From positions 29,210,364 to 29,274,363 of the forward strand of contig NC_092096.1 of the NCBI RefSeq assembly GCF_045679555.1: a stretch of 64,000 nucleotides of DNA, read 5' to 3'. Both the position numbers and the translations under genes were made by a program. This document shows, piece after piece, positions 32,153 to 45,174 of this stretch. Within the stretch, counting starts at the first letter, position 1; the number at the start of each line of letters is the position of its first letter. Origin of the DNA: Salvelinus alpinus. Its lineage: Eukaryota; Chordata; Actinopteri; Salmoniformes; Salmonidae. The notes beneath the pieces were generated by a model, which did no database searches, was not told the origin of the DNA, and was given only the letters and a program-made list of their open reading frames with translations.

Positions 32153-33136
32153 AATTACCGTAACAGTCCAAAAAAGTAATAAACCAATACCTTTCTAATA
32201 TTTTGTTCACATTTCTCGCCAAATAAAAAAACCTGAGTTAAACATAACACTGAAAATAAATGTAATTATAAAAAAGCTATACAATTATATCAGACTTTTT
32301 CCCAGTTTGAGTGTTTTAGCCGTTTTTGTAATGAGAAGGTCAATTGCGGTAAAGTGGGTGATTGAGAATAAGAACTTCATTCTGAAGGCATTTAAATGAA
32401 TACATTTACTTAACCTCTACAACTCTAGATGATGCATCATAGGTAAATAAAACTAAATATGATAGTTTAATGTAAATGTCAACGTGTATTACATTTTATG
32501 ATTTATGGACAAACTACAGCAACATATTTTGTGTTTTATTCAAATAAGTTTGTTTTTCTAAAGTAAAATTGTATACAATTCTGGACACGAGAATTTAGTC
32601 TGGATGCATTTCGATAATGAGAATTTGGTATGAAAATTTACAAAATTCTGTAGAAAGTTAAAAACGGATTTAAAATATACACGTTTGCCAAAAACGATAC
32701 ATCTTAGTCCTTAGAATGATAGTTGATTTATCAGATGCATCATGGTTTTGTAACTCAATTTGCTACAGATATGTTTAAAACTGGTTTCATGGTAATCACC
32801 CAGTTGCTGTTTTGTTCAGGGATTGGGCAAATGTAAACCCAGCACGAGGTTACAATCTATGCGCTCTGGAACGCCCGCTAGGACTAGGGACTGGGACCTG
32901 CCCAGTTTGTTTTGACGTCTCCTGGAGAAAGGAAGTGGCTTGCAGCAGTTGACATTCGTAGTACGTTTGAGCGACCGGACATGGTTGGAGTTGTTCCGCG
33001 GAAGCAACAACAGCAATGAAAACGAATTTGTAGCCACACTATGTTGCACTGGCCTGTAGCCTTTATTGAATATCTCAGCAACTGTGTTGCAAGTGAATGT
33101 AGCAGACTAGGAAGTAGGAACGTGGGCCTGAAGAAA
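32153..33136 (+). other. Spacer and probable promoter / 5' UTR of tm7sf3
   Basis: From LINE 2's 5' end to about 32780 the sequence is AT-rich with nothing recognised. From about 32820 to 33136 it becomes GC-richer with several CpG (for example around 32860-33000), consistent with a promoter and 5' UTR. An in-frame upstream ATG at 33041 precedes the chosen start. The exact transcription start cannot be seen. Confidence 0.45.
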
Positions 33137-36100
33137 ATGCCGTCCTCCTGGCTAATGTACATATTTTTATATGTCTTGGTCTGTGATGGAGTTGTAGCAC
33201 AAGTGGAAAGTAAGTCGTGCTTTTAATATTTTAAAATACAATTGGCAAGAGATTAATTTGTATAACTTTCAGATTACATCAAGGTTGCTGGCTGAAAGCC
33301 AATCATACTCTAGCTAACGTCTTATTGTTTTATATGAAGAAGATATATACGCCTTCTTTGAATCAGAGATATCAACTCCACTAACTTAATGAATTGTTAA
33401 CCATTCCCATGTTTGGAGATGTTACCTATTGTTGTAGTTAGTCTTCACATTGAGGCTGGAGAAATATGAACCACTCTCAAATTCATAGATGGAACTGTGG
33501 ATGCACGGGCTGATAGTCCATAACATGGACTAACGTTAACTAGTTGTATTTTGAAATGGCATTGTTTGTTTACAAAGACTCAAATATAGACAAAAACAAA
33601 CAATGGATTTAAACATCCTTATTGTTTGGGTTATGATGAAGTGAAGACAGTTGTACTAGTTGCTGGAAAAGTGGAAGCAAAACACTTCAATATGTCTTCA
33701 ACAGTAAAATAGTTCTGTGGAATTAGTCTGGGATTTCAAAAAAGGCTATTATTGTTCATGGTAAAAATATATGTTTTATCTTTCACTCAATTTCATACCC
33801 AGGTTGTATAGGCTATGTAAATGCTACACGAAACATAGGATAAAATGCTGATTGTATACACCCACTCTTGCCATGCCAGTATGCACAGCATTTAAAAATA
33901 TATATTTCTCCCATGGAATCTAATTCCTTTACTACTACATATAATTGAAATGTAGGGCTAATTACACTGCAAGTGAAATGGTCGCTAGTGAGGCATCTTT
34001 GGATTGGCCCTAGTGAACAGGTGGTATGCCATTGACATATTTAATGCTTGAGAAAGCAGCAGGCATTAGGAATTGGCTGCTTACGTTTTTTTGTTAAACG
34101 AATGTTAAACGAATGGAAAAGAACCCATCATGGCAGTCATGCTTCTTTTTCAGTCTAACCTTTAAATCGGTCACGATGAGAATACAGTATACCCATGTGC
34201 AAATTACCCTTGTACCCTGACAAACCATCACATGTGTTGGAAGATTCAACAGAGAGAGAGAGAGAGAAAAGAGACCGGTGAGAAAGACAGGTGACAATTC
34301 AGGAGGTATGGACAGACAGAGAGACCAGAAAAGTAGACATAAGGCTGTACAAAGGATGGGGAGAGTATAAAGTGAAAAAGCATTTGTAATACACAATCAG
34401 TGAGAACAACCAGTAGTCTATTTGTTGTCACAATAGTTACAATACAATAATATGGCCTGCCTTGTTTTTGGTATATGTTGTGGATTAAAGGTGTCATTCT
34501 CAGATGTATTTACGATAAGCTCACATCCTGGATGATGTTGTCACAACCACAGGGGTAACCACATAGTCACGGGACCCTGTGCGAGATTTATCAGTGGGCT
34601 GTCAACGGAAATCAGAACAGCAGAACTGGAAAGACATTCACACTTACGGGTGGCCAACTCATAAAACATTTTAGAAAAAAGCTCAGTGCTGTTATCCTTG
34701 CAAGGTGAGGTATTGAGTGGTATTGAAAATAGCGGTGTCAATATTTTTTACCACTACCTTTTTGAGAAAAAAGTGTTACTAGTTAAACAGAATCTCTTTC
34801 TCTGAGCGATTGTATTAGTTTAAAACGATATAATTTCCAAATTTGTTGAGCATAGAATATACTGTAGCTCAGTATTTGACTTTTTGATTTTATACAGTCA
34901 TTTTGGCTCATCTTTAACGGTGTGAATAATTTAGGAACCACTGTATATAATTGAACCTAGTAACAGGTTGTGGATAGCCTGGGAGGATAATGCTGTAACA
35001 TGTATTTCCTCTCTCAGATCGGGTGGTTTTCCTATTCAACACCTTTCAGAACGTGAATGTGAATGAGAACGAGACAGTTCAGGCAGTGGTCTCCAGAATC
35101 CCCCCTGAAGTGGCCTTTATCACCCTCCAGTTCCACACACAGCACAGCAATGCTACACTGTCCTACACCAGGGTAAGACACTGGCTCACGCACAAACACA
35201 CATGCTCACAGTAAAATATATTTATGTAATAGTCTAATTCAGGTCAATGTTCATTCATTCAATATGACCTATTACCCTATCAAACATGTACAAACAAACA
35301 CACACACACACGATTGGCACTGATTGGTCCACTGACTTGTGGAGGGAAGTCAGATGATGTGGAACCAGACGTGTTGCTCATCATGGGAGGAAGATGGGGC
35401 ATGAGGCAAGGGTAAGATGGCCAATCCTGGCCTTGGTCCCAGATATCCTAAGGATTGGGTGAAGAAATAATCGCCAATCACCCTATCACACACACAACAT
35501 TTCTAGTGACCCACTTGCGGCAGAGTCTTGTGAGATTTTCAGACACTCTGAGTAGAGCTGTGGTCATGTGTTAGGCTGGTCACAAGCTCTTTGGTGCTGA
35601 CAGAAAACTTTGTGAACGCCTTTCCCTCTTTCTACTGAAAACGCTTTGAACTAACTCAAAGTAGTCGTAACTCAAAGTAGTCGTAACTCATGGTGGGAAT
35701 AGGCTAAAGCAGTAAACTGTAGTGAAGTCAACAATGAAAACTGTCCCCAACTGTTAAGGGGCAAATGTACCAAACACAGCATAGACAGTTAATGAGTGTC
35801 GTCTGGAAGTGAATATCACTACAAGTCATTCTTTCTCCACTGTCTGTCAAAACCATCTGGCAGGTATAGCCTACAGCTAGGTGAGAAGAGGTGGTCAGTC
35901 GGGCGTCTGTGCATATTTCAGTAGTACTTTACATTACAGCACTGAATAAAGCAGTAATAACATGGTGGTAGTATGGTAACTACTACGTTAGAGTTACTCA
36001 CAATGGAGATATTATTTGCCAGGATACATAGAAAATTGAGAGCAACTGAAACTTTCAGGCAAATCAGTGCATTGAAATCAACTTAAGATTGACTTTTAGA

Positions 36101-39100
36101 ACACGGGTCTTCGTGGGATTTCAGGCTTTGGTTTGGCGACTGAGTTGGATGGATTAGGGCTGTGTTGTTGACTGACTATTTGAGTGATTTTATGGTTGTC
36201 TGGTTGACTACTTTGGGCAGATGCCAGGGCTGGGCCTCTCTCTAACAGCGGTGGACTCAGGCCTTCTCTCACCCCTGATCCCCGGTCAGACCAAGCTCTC
36301 CTGGTTCCTGCTGGCCCCTGATGGGGACTCTGTGGCTGGCACTGGGGTCATCCTCCCCTACACCAGCTCTGGTATGTATGCCCTTTCATCTCCGCTTCCC
36401 AAAATAATCCGCCAATTCCTCTCAATTTTAGGTGGCCTCCCACTATCTGTCAAGGGGCTACAGTATGTTGCCTTACATCACTGTTAGCATTCCAGGATGT
36501 TTTACCTCTCACTACTCACCCTCAATCCACCATTGTTTTAACCACTCCATATACCATGTCAAAACAATAGCAAGAGTATCTAGTAGATGTGGAGCCTGTT
36601 TCAAACAAACCCCAAAACAAAGAATGTCAGGTAGATTATTGAACAAAACAAATAGTCAACTGAGAACAAATTTCAAAGCTGTTTTGTCTTCCACCAAAAT
36701 GATTGTATCTGTGTAGAGTAATCTGCACTCTACAACTTCTCCACAGTCACCAGTAGGCCATCTGCATAGACCAATGGTACAAACTCTCAACAGTCTGCTA
36801 CTGCTACTACTGCACTGTCAATGGACTTCAAGAAAAAACAGTGACTTGATTGGCTGGTTTTAATGACGTGTTTTCTCTCTCTCTGCAGACCCAGTCCCTG
36901 GAGCTTGTAATCTGGAGTTTGACCTGGACATTGACCCAAATGTCTATCTCCACTACAACATTTTTGAGACTACTATCCGCTTTGCACCTGCAAATATTGG
37001 ATATTCAAGGTAACAACACACTAAAGGGTTTATGTATGAGCATCTTGGATTTAATCACTTCTGTCTCACTGCAAACAAATGTGAGGCAGGGCACTCTGCA
37101 TATGTTTTTGTTTATACGTTTTAAAGTTAACCCTGGTGAAAAGTCAACAATTAGCCAAATAAATTGTCCTGTGACTGAAAGACAATGCATTCTTATGAGG
37201 GCATTATGTGTTGTCCTACATTTGTGTGGCTTTCGTTGTGGTGGAAGCAGAGTAAGAAATGTTTTAATGCCAGGGCTCTGGCTAGGAATGTGCTTTAGTA
37301 GAGAAAATAGATTTACCCACAAGTGGAGAGGTACAGTGATTGCAACCCAACCTCTTCAGCATTTTTGGATAGGGAAATCATTGATATTTTCTAATGTAAA
37401 TAAAGAAAATACTTTGTTGCTATTAATCAGGCTATGGTGTGATAATGATCATAAGAGTTGGCAAGACAGCCCAAACAGATCTGGTTGACCAGGATATGGG
37501 AAGTGCTGGCTTTTAGTATTTCCACATACAGTACCTACTCACTCGCATTACACGGACCGCAGAGTGGAAACACACACAAAATTCTGTCAGGGCCAAGCAG
37601 ACTGCAGAGCGGAAAACACACTTCCTGTTGTGCATCAAGCAGCTATAATTTAACATTGGCCTGTGGTCTGTAGACTGAACTGTATCTAAATTTACCAGGA
37701 ACAAAAATAAACAGATTTTGAAAAGCAGTGACTCAAAAAGCAAAAGACCAAAGAGGTCTAGGAAGGTCTGGGGTAGTCTGTGGCGAAACAAAAAAAGAGT
37801 CACAAAGATTTGGAATGAGACAAAAGTGATGGGGACACTTATTTTGCGTAGTCTCTAAATTGTATTTAAAAAAAGAAAGAGACTCCGGCCCTTTCTGTTG
37901 CAGTTTCATATTGCTGTGTTATTATTATTTGTGATGGCTTTTCTGAGCCATCTTATTTCATTGTGAAAAATATGTTGAATTTTTTTAAATAAAAAAAATC
38001 TACAACATTTCTGTTTAAAGCTAGAATCCTTAATAGGCGAAAGTGCCATGTCCGTTTAGGATATTACAACAACAAAGAAGTTACTGTAAACAACCACTGT
38101 TTTTCTCCTTTGACATCACTGTATACGCGATAGAACAGCCAAATATGCAGTGCATTTTTTTTACCCCGCTGCCGGACTCTTCTCTGCTCTGTTTTCATCA
38201 ACAAAACAATAACAAAGGCACTGGGGGGCAAACAGTGGTGCTGTTTCCCCAAATGCGTATTCGTACTTTAAAGAAAACTTTCAGAATCCATTGTGAACTG
38301 ACCTCTGTTTTCACCTCCTCAGGGGCTCCAATCCGCCCGCCTGTGACACTGAAGTAGGTGAAAACACTCGATGGCGCCTGAGGTATGACATCTACCAGTA
38401 CTTCCTGCCTGAGAGCGACCTTTCAGAGCAGAGCCTCATCACCAGCATCCAGAGTGTGGCCAATGTGCAGACCATGAGAGAGCATGGGAAAAGGGTGAGT
38501 TGATAACAGTGTGAATGTAGTGCAAAATGGACATGTATAAAAATACAGATTAGGATTGTAGACTGTAAACTTGCTGGTTGTGGTGTAATGGTATGGTGAG
38601 CTTTTCTCATTTTCTTTCTCCCTGTAGCTCATGACACTATCATCCAATGATAAGACAGAGGTAGTGTTTAGCTCCATCCCGGGCCAGGGTGTCATCTACT
38701 CTGTCATAGTCGGAGACCCAGTGCTTAACACCTCTTCCTCGTATATCCCTGTCCACACCTATGCCTGCAGCTTCTCCTCCACCCTGGATGGCTGTGACAC
38801 TCTGGGTAAGTGGGACAACCAGCACTGGGTCAAAAGGGTCTTTTTGCAGGGAAACGTCAGTCAATATATGTCTATAATGGAGACATTTCCAAAGATATCT
38901 GAGTATTCCTGTCTGAATTCCCGGGGCCTTATTCAATGAGACTTGTTGTTGAGTGGAAGAAGAGCATAATGTCATTCTACACAGAAGACGTTTACTGTAC
39001 TGCAATTGTTCTGGCTGAGACCTTGAGGGCTATTTCCGTGGAAATCTTATGGAATGCACCTTGAAGGCCAGCATGCATTTAAGACCAGGGAAGGTCAACA

Positions 39101-42100
39101 CCAGTCCCCTGGGAATATGTTGTCAGCTGATTTCAGCCTCTATTTTGATTGGCAACTGACTTATGAACCAATATGTCAACTCTTGTCAACAGTAACACAC
39201 TGTATTGGAGCAATAAGCAATTTCAGAGCAGGAGAAAAAAGACAAACAGTTGACACAGTGTCTCTTGTTTGACCAACAACAAGTTAGACCAACTATGGGG
39301 AAAGACAGAATGACTAAAGGCTGATGTACTTTCTTTTCTTCTAGGGAAGATATCCACAAGGATCTTCTTCACCATCGCTGGTTTAGCTGGCCTCTTCGTG
39401 TGCTTCTTTGGGCACCGCTTTTTCAAATGTGGTGAGTAGGGGGGAAACAAGTGTTGACATACCAAGTTTTCCACTACATCATTGGAAGATAAGTCTGGGA
39501 AGTCCAGGGCTTTTCCTCCCTGTAGAACACCAGTAATAAATAGCCGCTCCCAACTAGCTGTATCCCAGTTATTTATGGTTTGTGAAAGTCCAACTCTCAT
39601 TTAAAGTTCATGCCAGCCAGCTAATGAAAATATGGGCTGGAGGTTAAAGGTCTTGTTGTAAACTGTTGCTCCCACATAATGGGCAAAAATAATGTGAAAG
39701 AAAAATAATAAATAGACTATTCGCTGGTCATGTTTTTAGTCCAGTAGCAGTTTTAATCTGGGTCTGTGAAACCAGTCGTAGATGTCATGCTAGAAAATGT
39801 GTGTTTACTGTGTTGCTCTCCCGTATTAAACTTTCCTCCCTTGTTCCCCTCTCTATCTTCCTCTCTCTTAGAGCTATTCTGTATGGGCTTTGGCTTTGCA
39901 GCGTTTATTTTTTTTGTCCTGATCACAAGAACTACAAAACTGGACTATGACAGTAAGTTCAAGTGATTTCAAATGAACATAAGATTGTTGACCTTGTCAG
40001 CCAGGTTGATAAGGATATTATTATTTTTATTTTTTTTCTATAGTAAACATTGGCTTCAATTTATTTGGTCATATGCTTGTTCAGTTATCTCTGTACTCCC
40101 TCTGTAGTTTTTAATGCGTCTCCAAAGCATACAGTATTTTGGAATGAAATTAGCCATACAAACTGGCTTTGCGGCCAGACAAATTGCATTAATCGTCACA
40201 GGTCTTTCAGAAATGCGAATTAGATAGTCATGCCATATCGATATGATTTTCCCCCAAAATTATCCTATTTTCATTTGGAAGCTCCAGTCGGTGCCCCCTG
40301 AAAGCATAGAGTTTTTCTGTGATTCAATCAGGTCAGCTCAGTTGAAAGAAACTCCTGTTGGTCTCATTAACTGGGAAATGCAATCAGATTAGCCAGTGCT
40401 AAATCAGTACAGTTGTTACAGTGATATTTAATTTAAAAACATGTATGTAACCTTTGTTTAACTAGGCAAGTAAGTTAAGAAACTTATACAAACTTATTTA
40501 CAATTATTTATTTACTTATTTACTTATTTACTAGTTCAGGGGCAGAACGACAGACCTTGTCAGCTCGGGGATTCGATCTAGCAACCTTTCGGATACTGGC
40601 CCAACACTCTAACCACTAGGCTACCTGCCGCCCCACATGCCATCTAAAAGGCAGAGCAAAACATGTCACGTATGCATTTTATGCTTATGTTACAGTTTGT
40701 GTATTTTGATTTGGAGAAACCTAGAATGGCTTGCATGGGTGTTTGTGCTCCCCATATGCAAGGTGATGTCAGTGTTTGCTTGTATATGTGTTAGTCATAG
40801 AGGATGGCGGTGAGCGTATGAATTCAGAATTACACACTCGAACCCTAATGTGATTTGGTCAGTGGTGGAGCTGATGGATGGGTGGCAGAATTCATCCAGG
40901 ATGCAATGGGAAACTTCCCCAGTGCACAACACACAGTTCAGTGTGAAACAACACATTTCTGCATAGAACAAACATCTCACTGTAAAAGCACGTTCCAGTA
41001 ATTAAGTTGGCGCACGGGTTCCATCATGCTGAAGAGCACATGGTTTAGTGTAAAGATAATTAAAGAATGTTAATCTATCTGTAGAGCAGTTGAGTTTAGA
41101 ATTGATGGAGAAATTCCTGGACTTGCTTTCATTTATTTGGGGTCAGTCTGAGTTGGACCTCTTGCCAGAAGCTCAGGTTCTCATTCTTCTATAGCTCTAT
41201 GAAAAATAAAGATATTTTTCCAACTCCCTCTCCGTCTGACCCTGACAGAAGTGTCTGTGTTTCCTCCCTGCAGTCCGTCTGACCCTGACAGAAGTGTCTG
41301 TGTTTCCTCCCTGCAGTCCGTCTGACCCTGACAGAAGTGTCTGTGTTTCCTTCCTGCAGTCCGTCTGACCCTGACAGAAGTGTCTTGTGTTTCCTCCCTG
41401 CAGTCCGCCTGACCCTGACAGCAGTGATTGGCGTAGTGGGGGGAGTTATCCTGGTGATGAGCTGGTGGCGCTTCGGCTCAGTTATGTCCTGTGTCGTCGT
41501 CGTCGGTCTCATGTTGGGGTTCCTCATCTCCTCCATTGTCTTCTTCACGCCTGTCGGTAAAAGAACCAAAAAACACCTACGTCAGATTATTATTTATTTG
41601 ATTGACTAGTTCAAGCAGGATAATGCTCAATCAGATTAATGTTGTATGACACAGAAAATATTGTAACAAAGTTGTAAAAAAAAAATCTCATCACTTCCAC
41701 AGGTGACATACAGGTGTTCCGTTCGAATGTGGTGTTCTGGGTGACGTTCAGCTGCATCGTGGTGGGGGTACCACTCTTCTTTGTCCGCTGGCCAAGAGAG
41801 GTAGGCCCTGATCCCTGCCCTTCTGCACTTTCTTTACAGTGGTTGTCCAATTCAACGCCATAGTCCCCTCCCACTTTAAAATCAAGGGCTTAGAACTTTC
41901 AAAGATTTGTGAGGACAAATATGGAAATGGAGCCTCTGGGTAAAATTGCTGTGTGGGTGTTGTCTGTCTGCAGGGTAACATCACTACGTGTGGTGTAGCT
42001 GGAGCCTATGCTGTGGTGCTGGCTGTGAATGCTTACATCTATACCAGCCTCTCCTACATCACCCTTAACATCCTCAAACGCTTCCTCAACGACAACTTCA

Positions 42101-42504
42101 GCAAGGCCTTTACTGATGTGCCTTTCCAGGACATTGGTGAGTAAAATCACTTCAGAGAGTTTTCTTTTATTTAACCTGCAGGCAGGCCATATGTTGTGCA
42201 CCCGATTTTGACCTTTCAACCTAACATATTTTGTTCTCTTGGTCTTCCAGATTTCATCATGATCACAGTGTGGGTGGTTCTGGGTGTGTCTGGTATCGTG
42301 CTACAGCTCTACCGGGAACGCACACGGCCCTTCTTCCCCCCCAGCCCTTACCTCATGTGGCTGCAAGAGCGGGAGCGCCGCAAGACCAACGTTCTGGACC
42401 CAAGCCACCACACGTCCTCACTCCCTTCCCGTCTCCTCGCCCGTGCCCGACAGCTGACTGGCAGGAGAGAGTCCGCTGGCGAGTGCACACCCCTCCTCCT
42501 TTAA
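33137..42504 (+). CDS. tm7sf3: Transmembrane 7 superfamily member 3, twelve exons, complete
   Basis: A seven-pass membrane protein described in mammals as a stress-protective protein. Exons: 33137-33209, 35018-35172, 36221-36371, 36889-37009, 38323-38494, 38628-38805, 39345-39431, 39872-39952, 41404-41556, 41703-41800, 41974-42136, 42251-42504. Phases agree and give 561 residues (human about 570). ATG 33137 starts a signal peptide (WLMYIFLYVLVCDGVVAQ). The extracellular part to about residue 283 has N-glycosylation sites (NET, NAT, NTS) and the hallmark FDLDIDPNVYLHYNIFETTI. Seven hydrophobic segments follow in exons 7-12 (IFFTIAGLAGLFVCFF, GFAAFIFFVLITR, VIGVVGGVILVMSWW, VVVVGLMLGFLISS, VFWVTFSCIVVGVPL, AGAYAVVLAVNAYI, FIMITVWVVLGVSGIV). 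The C-terminus ECTPLLL matches human. Exon 9's acceptor lies at the end of a tandem repeat that duplicates it. Confidence 0.95.
33440..33690. mobile_element. Old diverged copy of repeat R in tm7sf3 intron 1
   Basis: Segments such as GGCTGGAGAAATATGAACCA, CAAATTCATAGATGGA and TTTGTTTACAAA match the left half of repeat R at 8521-8786 in the same order with many differences. The ends are not preserved. It is visibly older than the copy in the nest. Confidence 0.6.
40447..40634 (-). mobile_element. tRNA-derived SINE, HpaI type, in a tm7sf3 intron
   Basis: Reading the minus strand, the element starts GGGGCGGCAGGTAGCCTAGT, with RNA polymerase III A box (TAGCCTAGTGGTTAG) and B box (GATCGAATCCC). 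It ends in the LINE-derived tail (TTAACTTACTTGCCTAGTTA). A TTTA-rich tract interrupts the tail at about 40495-40532. The tail resembles LINE 1's 3' end, fitting the known dependence of such SINEs on a partner LINE. Confidence 0.88.
41231..41403 (+). repeat. 43 bp tandem repeat that copies the exon 9 splice acceptor of tm7sf3
   Basis: Four units (41231-41273, 41274-41316, 41317-41359, 41360-41403; the last is 44 bp) each contain the beginning of exon 9 (TCCGTCTGACCCTGACAG) followed by GTGTTTCCTCCCTGCAG. The true exon starts at 41404 with a fifth, diverged copy (TCCGCCTGACCCTGACAG). Each unit therefore ends with a full pyrimidine tract and AG, giving candidate acceptors at 41273, 41316, 41359 and 41403. 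Confidence 0.93.
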
Positions 42505-45174
42505 ACCCACCCACTCAACTTAGACCCATTTTACCCAGCAAGGTAGACTGATTCACCCCACTAGGAGGGTGCTATGGGGCATGGGCTCTCTATCTACAGG
42601 GGAAGCACCATTGCGTTTGGAGTCTTTCTATGCCAGATTATGGATGTTTTCATTCCTTTGATGATGGTAACAGTCCATTAAAGTAGTGTTTATATGCCTG
42701 GGGAGGAACTTTGCCACAAAGTGCACACAGAGAATTTTCAAAGCATTATTTTCGAGCATGATTTGTTTAACTTCCTCAGTCTTGTGGTATTTGGCTGCAT
42801 GTTTTTAGACGGTACTGAGGAAGTTGTTACCGCTGCAACTTAATATTGTGCCAAAATAGTTGGGCACTATCTCCCCTAGTACATCACAGTGCCTTTAAAC
42901 AACAAGGGTTACAGCATACCGGTATGGGCAACATATGTGTTTTAATAGCACTAAAAAGCACAAGAAAACATTTGGAACAGTAAGATGCAGACACATCATG
43001 CAGACACTCTTTTTGAGATGGCTTTGACAGCAACTTTTGGTTGGTAGGTATTCATTTTAGTGTAAAAGTAAGTATACTTTGTTTATCTTAATACCACTCA
43101 ATGAAATTGGAGGGCATATGTCCCCCGAGTTTTAATGAGTATGACACCACTGTCAGGGAGTTCTGGGTATGCCCATTTTGGCTCCAATGGCTTAATTGTT
43201 TTTAATGTTTTGTCAACATTTTCGTACGCAAACTGTCACTTTTACACCATGTTTTGTAAAACTGTGTATTTAGAGGCCACTATTTTTTTCTTTTCTTTTT
43301 ACAAATATGAACAATTACATTTTTAAGAAATATGAGATGTTTATATTAAAATATGCATGTGTTTTGGGGACCCTTTTTGCGAAACGTAGTTGTTGAATCG
43401 AACACTTAGTGGTATGGGTGAGAACTTGCAGCCTAAAATGTATCCTCTTGATTTCATGGACATGTTTGATAGCACTCTAAAATCATAAACCACAAGTGGT
43501 AGGTGTAGGTGGATCCTGAGCACTGATGTTTATAGGAAATGGTGATATAGCTAAGCAATTCAGGAGTGTTTTTTACAGTAGCAGGAAGAGCAAACTACAA
43601 GTGCCACAGCCTCTATTGCTCTGTCAGGTGGCCTAACGCTTCATTAAAGTGGGCCTGCTGTTTATGTTCTCTATTGCCAGCTTTCGTTTGGTAAAGCATT
43701 TTCAGTGTTTCCCCTATGACTTTTTTTAGCAGTGGTGTAAGGGTAGCAGGGTGGGTGCATTGCTAGTATTGTAAGCACAATGTCCTGCCAGCTGTTCCCA
43801 TAGACCTCCAATCATTGAGCCAATGACTATCCCTTTAAAAGCGCGTCTCAGCAATTTATTACAGCGGTGGCAACAATTTAGCAGAGGTGGGCCACCGCTG
43901 CTAAATGAACCTAGGGGAAACACTGATTTTAAGGTAGTCCAATATGTGTTTTGTGGGACTTTTTCTGTATGTTCTTTCTCTCTCATTACCCACCCAGTAT
44001 GTGATTTGGTATGAAAAGCTGGCTTATTGAGGCATTAATGATGTGTACAGGAGTTTGCCTTCAGTCACATGACATGGTTTATTAATGCATTCCATGACCA
44101 ATGTCAGTTTTTCCTCCAAATGTTCAGTAATATTGAAACTTAAGTGGATAATTTAAGAGGTTATTTTCCCTCTTGTGCAAAACAACAAGGTATCATCAGA
44201 TGCAGTGTAATATCCCACCAGTGATTTTGTAAATCCTCGCCATTTGCACACGACAGGATGTTGAATTAAAAATTGACAGGGAATTTATTGATCTTTTATG
44301 ATTAGCAGAATCACCTGACAGGATTCAGATTACAATGTCAAGGATGGGAAAGACTGAAATGCAGGTAGAACTGGCCATTTCTACTTTTCTCAGAGTTTCC
44401 AAACCAAAACACACAGGGGTGTGAGGACGCCGACATTGTAAAATTATAGCCATACTGTTGAAATTCCTCACTAGGAAATGCTTCTATGCACTAAGATTAC
44501 TGATGAAGCTTTCTTAAAGGTCAAGGTTACCTTTCAGTATTTTCCACTACAGCTCTTAGGTACTTACCTTTTCATGTGCCATGTCTTGTTTTAAAATGGG
44601 CTCTGTCTATAGTGTTTTTGTTGTGAGAAATTTGATAAATTGTTTTTCCTAAAAATCACTTGTTCGTTTCTCTGCTCCCCTTGTCCCAAAGTTTGTCATC
44701 AGTTAAGTTGTGATGTATCATGGTGCAACCATTAGGTCCAATTTACAGTCTACATACAGTAAGTTGTGCATTCCAAAGAGTCCTGTTCACGCATACGGTA
44801 TTTCCACCACTGGGTTTCAGCTGGAGAGCACTAGCCAAACTTTAACATGTTTCTTTCAAGTGTTTTAATGTCATTCAAGAGCAGCACATTCACTCATTCA
44901 CACTTTAAAACCCCACAGGCTCATCAGATAGCACAATGCGTGCCAAGACTAAAAATGCATGACAGACTAAACTGTTGGATTTTCCCATTTGTCTCAGAGG
45001 CTTCCTACTGTATACCTCCATTGTAGCGTGACAGGTGGGAGGCAGTATGACCTGGGGCATCGTTCGTTGTCGAGTTCCCTCTGTGTGGCTGTAGGTGATT
45101 GGGGGGTATGGTCTGTACAAGGTGGGGGCGCATATATACACACACACACACTCCAAGCTAGTGCTGGTGTGGGC
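42505..45174. other. Convergent 3' UTR / spacer between tm7sf3 and fgfr1op2
   Basis: The two flanking genes end facing each other here. A possible tm7sf3 poly(A) signal ATTAAA lies at 43345-43350. For fgfr1op2 on the minus strand TTTATT at 44284-44289 is one candidate, not a firm one. A MITE occupies 43703-43925. An (AC)6 stretch lies near 45139-45150. No other gene is recognised. Confidence 0.45.
43703..43925. mobile_element. MITE with CAGTGTTTCCCC termini (hAT-like)
   Basis: The 223 bp element begins CAGTGTTTCCCCTA and ends with the inverse, TAGGGGAAACACTG. The CAGTG terminus is common among hAT-derived elements. The 8 bp flanks (agcatttt and attttaag) do not clearly match, so the superfamily call is tentative. 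No coding sequence. Confidence 0.7.

Noticed and set aside
41189-41569. 126-codon minus-strand frame with repeated SGSDGLQEGNT-like segments
   Set aside because: Antisense of the 43 bp tandem repeat and tm7sf3 exon 9.
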